Of a stretch of DNA of 7,254 nt, positions 6,614-7,254 are shown piece after piece. Within the stretch, counting starts at the first letter, position 1; each line of letters starts with the position of its first letter. The notes under the pieces were generated by a model, which was not told where the DNA came from, did not search any database, and was given only the letters and a program-made list of their open reading frames with translations. The DNA is from Bacteroidaceae bacterium (GTDB taxonomy: Bacteria > Bacteroidota > Bacteroidia > Bacteroidales > Barnesiellaceae_A). The DNA is taken from the NCBI GenBank assembly GCA_017561285.1, contig JAFZDG010000344.1, positions 1 to 7,254 on the forward strand. The letters run 5' to 3'. Made by a program: the position numbers and the translations under genes.

Positions 6614-7254
6614 TTAAGCAAAATGTGCGTAGAGTAAACAGAATGCGGCTGCTACTATACAGTAAATAGCAAAGTATATTAGTTTGCCTCTCTTGACAAT
6701 GTTTATCATCCACTTGCAGGCAACGCAACCCGATACGAAGGCTGCAAGGAAACCTATAATGAGCGACGAGATGGGTATATCGCCTATAACATTTTCGCCA
6801 TTCATCATTTTGATGGTATCGAGTAGTGCTTCGCCCAAGATGGGTGGAATAACCATCAAGAAAGAGAATTGGGCTAAATTTTCTTTCTTGTTACCCAGGA
6901 GCAATCCGGTTGCAATAGTACTGCCGGAGCGCGAGAGGCCGGGCATAACGGCACAAGCCTGAGCCAAACCGATGATGAACGCATCGAGCATCGAGATACT
7001 CTCTTTGGGGCGAGGCTTGGCGTAGTATGCAAATGCCAATAGTGCGGCGGTAACTAACAGCATACAGCCAACGATAGTAAGTCCCGATCCAAAGATAGCC
7101 TCAACGTAGTCTTTGAAAAACAACCCTACAATACCTACCGGTATCATCGATATGAGGATGTTGATGGCATATCGTGTTTCATCGTTCATACGGAACTTAA
7201 AGAGTCCTTTGAAAATGCCGCTTACCTCTTTCCATAGAATGAAAAGAGTACTGA
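6614..7254 (-). CDS. uppP: Undecaprenyl-diphosphatase (5' end outside window)
   Basis: UppP (BacA) is a polytopic inner-membrane enzyme that dephosphorylates undecaprenyl diphosphate to regenerate the lipid carrier for peptidoglycan and surface polysaccharides; it also confers bacitracin tolerance. The frame stays open past the internal ATG at 7189 to the right edge. The codons before that Met encode STLFILWKEVSGIFKGLFKF, matching the family's early region, so the true start lies outside; about 212 residues are visible of a usual 260-270. Seen: the signature PGLSRSGST (visible residues 104-112), LGxAQACAVMPG-like context just before it, FSFLMVIPPILGEALLD, and several hydrophobic helices. The N-terminal catalytic glutamate motif is missing only because of the window edge. 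It heads the visible part of the uppP-truB-queA operon; the promoter is not in view. Confidence 0.95.
   Translation of the reverse strand, partial: STLFILWKEVSGIFKGLFKFRMNDETRYAINILISMIPVGIVGLFFKDYVEAIFGSGLTIVGCMLLVTAALLAFAYYAKPRPKESISMLDAFIIGLAQACAVMPGLSRSGSTIATGLLLGNKKENLAQFSFLMVIPPILGEALLDTIKMMNGENVIGDIPISSLIIGFLAAFVSGCVACKWMINIVKRGKLIYFAIYCIVAAAFCLLYAHFA

Noticed and set aside
6614..7189. Treating the ATG at 7189 as the uppP start
   Set aside because: The same frame stays open to 7254, and the residues before that Met match the UppP family; a protein starting at 7189 would lack the region holding the catalytic motif.

Overview
The window looks like chromosomal housekeeping DNA from a member of the Bacteroidota, most likely order Bacteroidales. 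Three things support this. The protein sequences, especially QueA, TruB, HisRS and the P-type ATPase, read like Bacteroidales versions. The gene leaders carry TAnnTTTG-type -7 boxes, the Bacteroidetes promoter signature, and lack obvious Shine-Dalgarno sequences. The fusion architecture of the one uncharacterised protein also fits this phylum. Genus cannot be fixed by reading alone. I see no mobile element, CRISPR array, rRNA or tRNA gene.

All seven genes lie on the minus strand, so transcription runs from high to low coordinates in at least four units. (1) uppP (5' end outside the window), truB and queA are tightly packed (gaps of 10 and 27 nt). They end at a strong intrinsic terminator at 4746-4786. 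(2) A single-gene unit encodes a YugP-type membrane zinc metallopeptidase, with its own -7 box and a textbook terminator at 3886-3918. (3) hisS is followed after only 4 nt by an uncharacterised 450-residue protein with a TerB-like N-terminus. The hisS promoter at 3813-3843 fixes the hisS start at 3782. (4) A P-type Ca2+-ATPase gene has its first 276 codons here and runs off the left edge. It is preceded by a 231-nt spacer, the longest non-coding stretch, which holds candidate promoters, two related 12-bp near-palindromes and a weak terminator-like hairpin.

Functionally, the right-hand operon combines cell-wall lipid carrier recycling (UppP) with two tRNA modification enzymes (TruB for pseudouridine 55, QueA for queuosine at position 34). 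hisS adds histidyl-tRNA charging. The least understood component is the TerB-like protein coupled to hisS. I found no convincing large undescribed system; that protein and the spacer before the ATPase gene are the places most worth a closer look.
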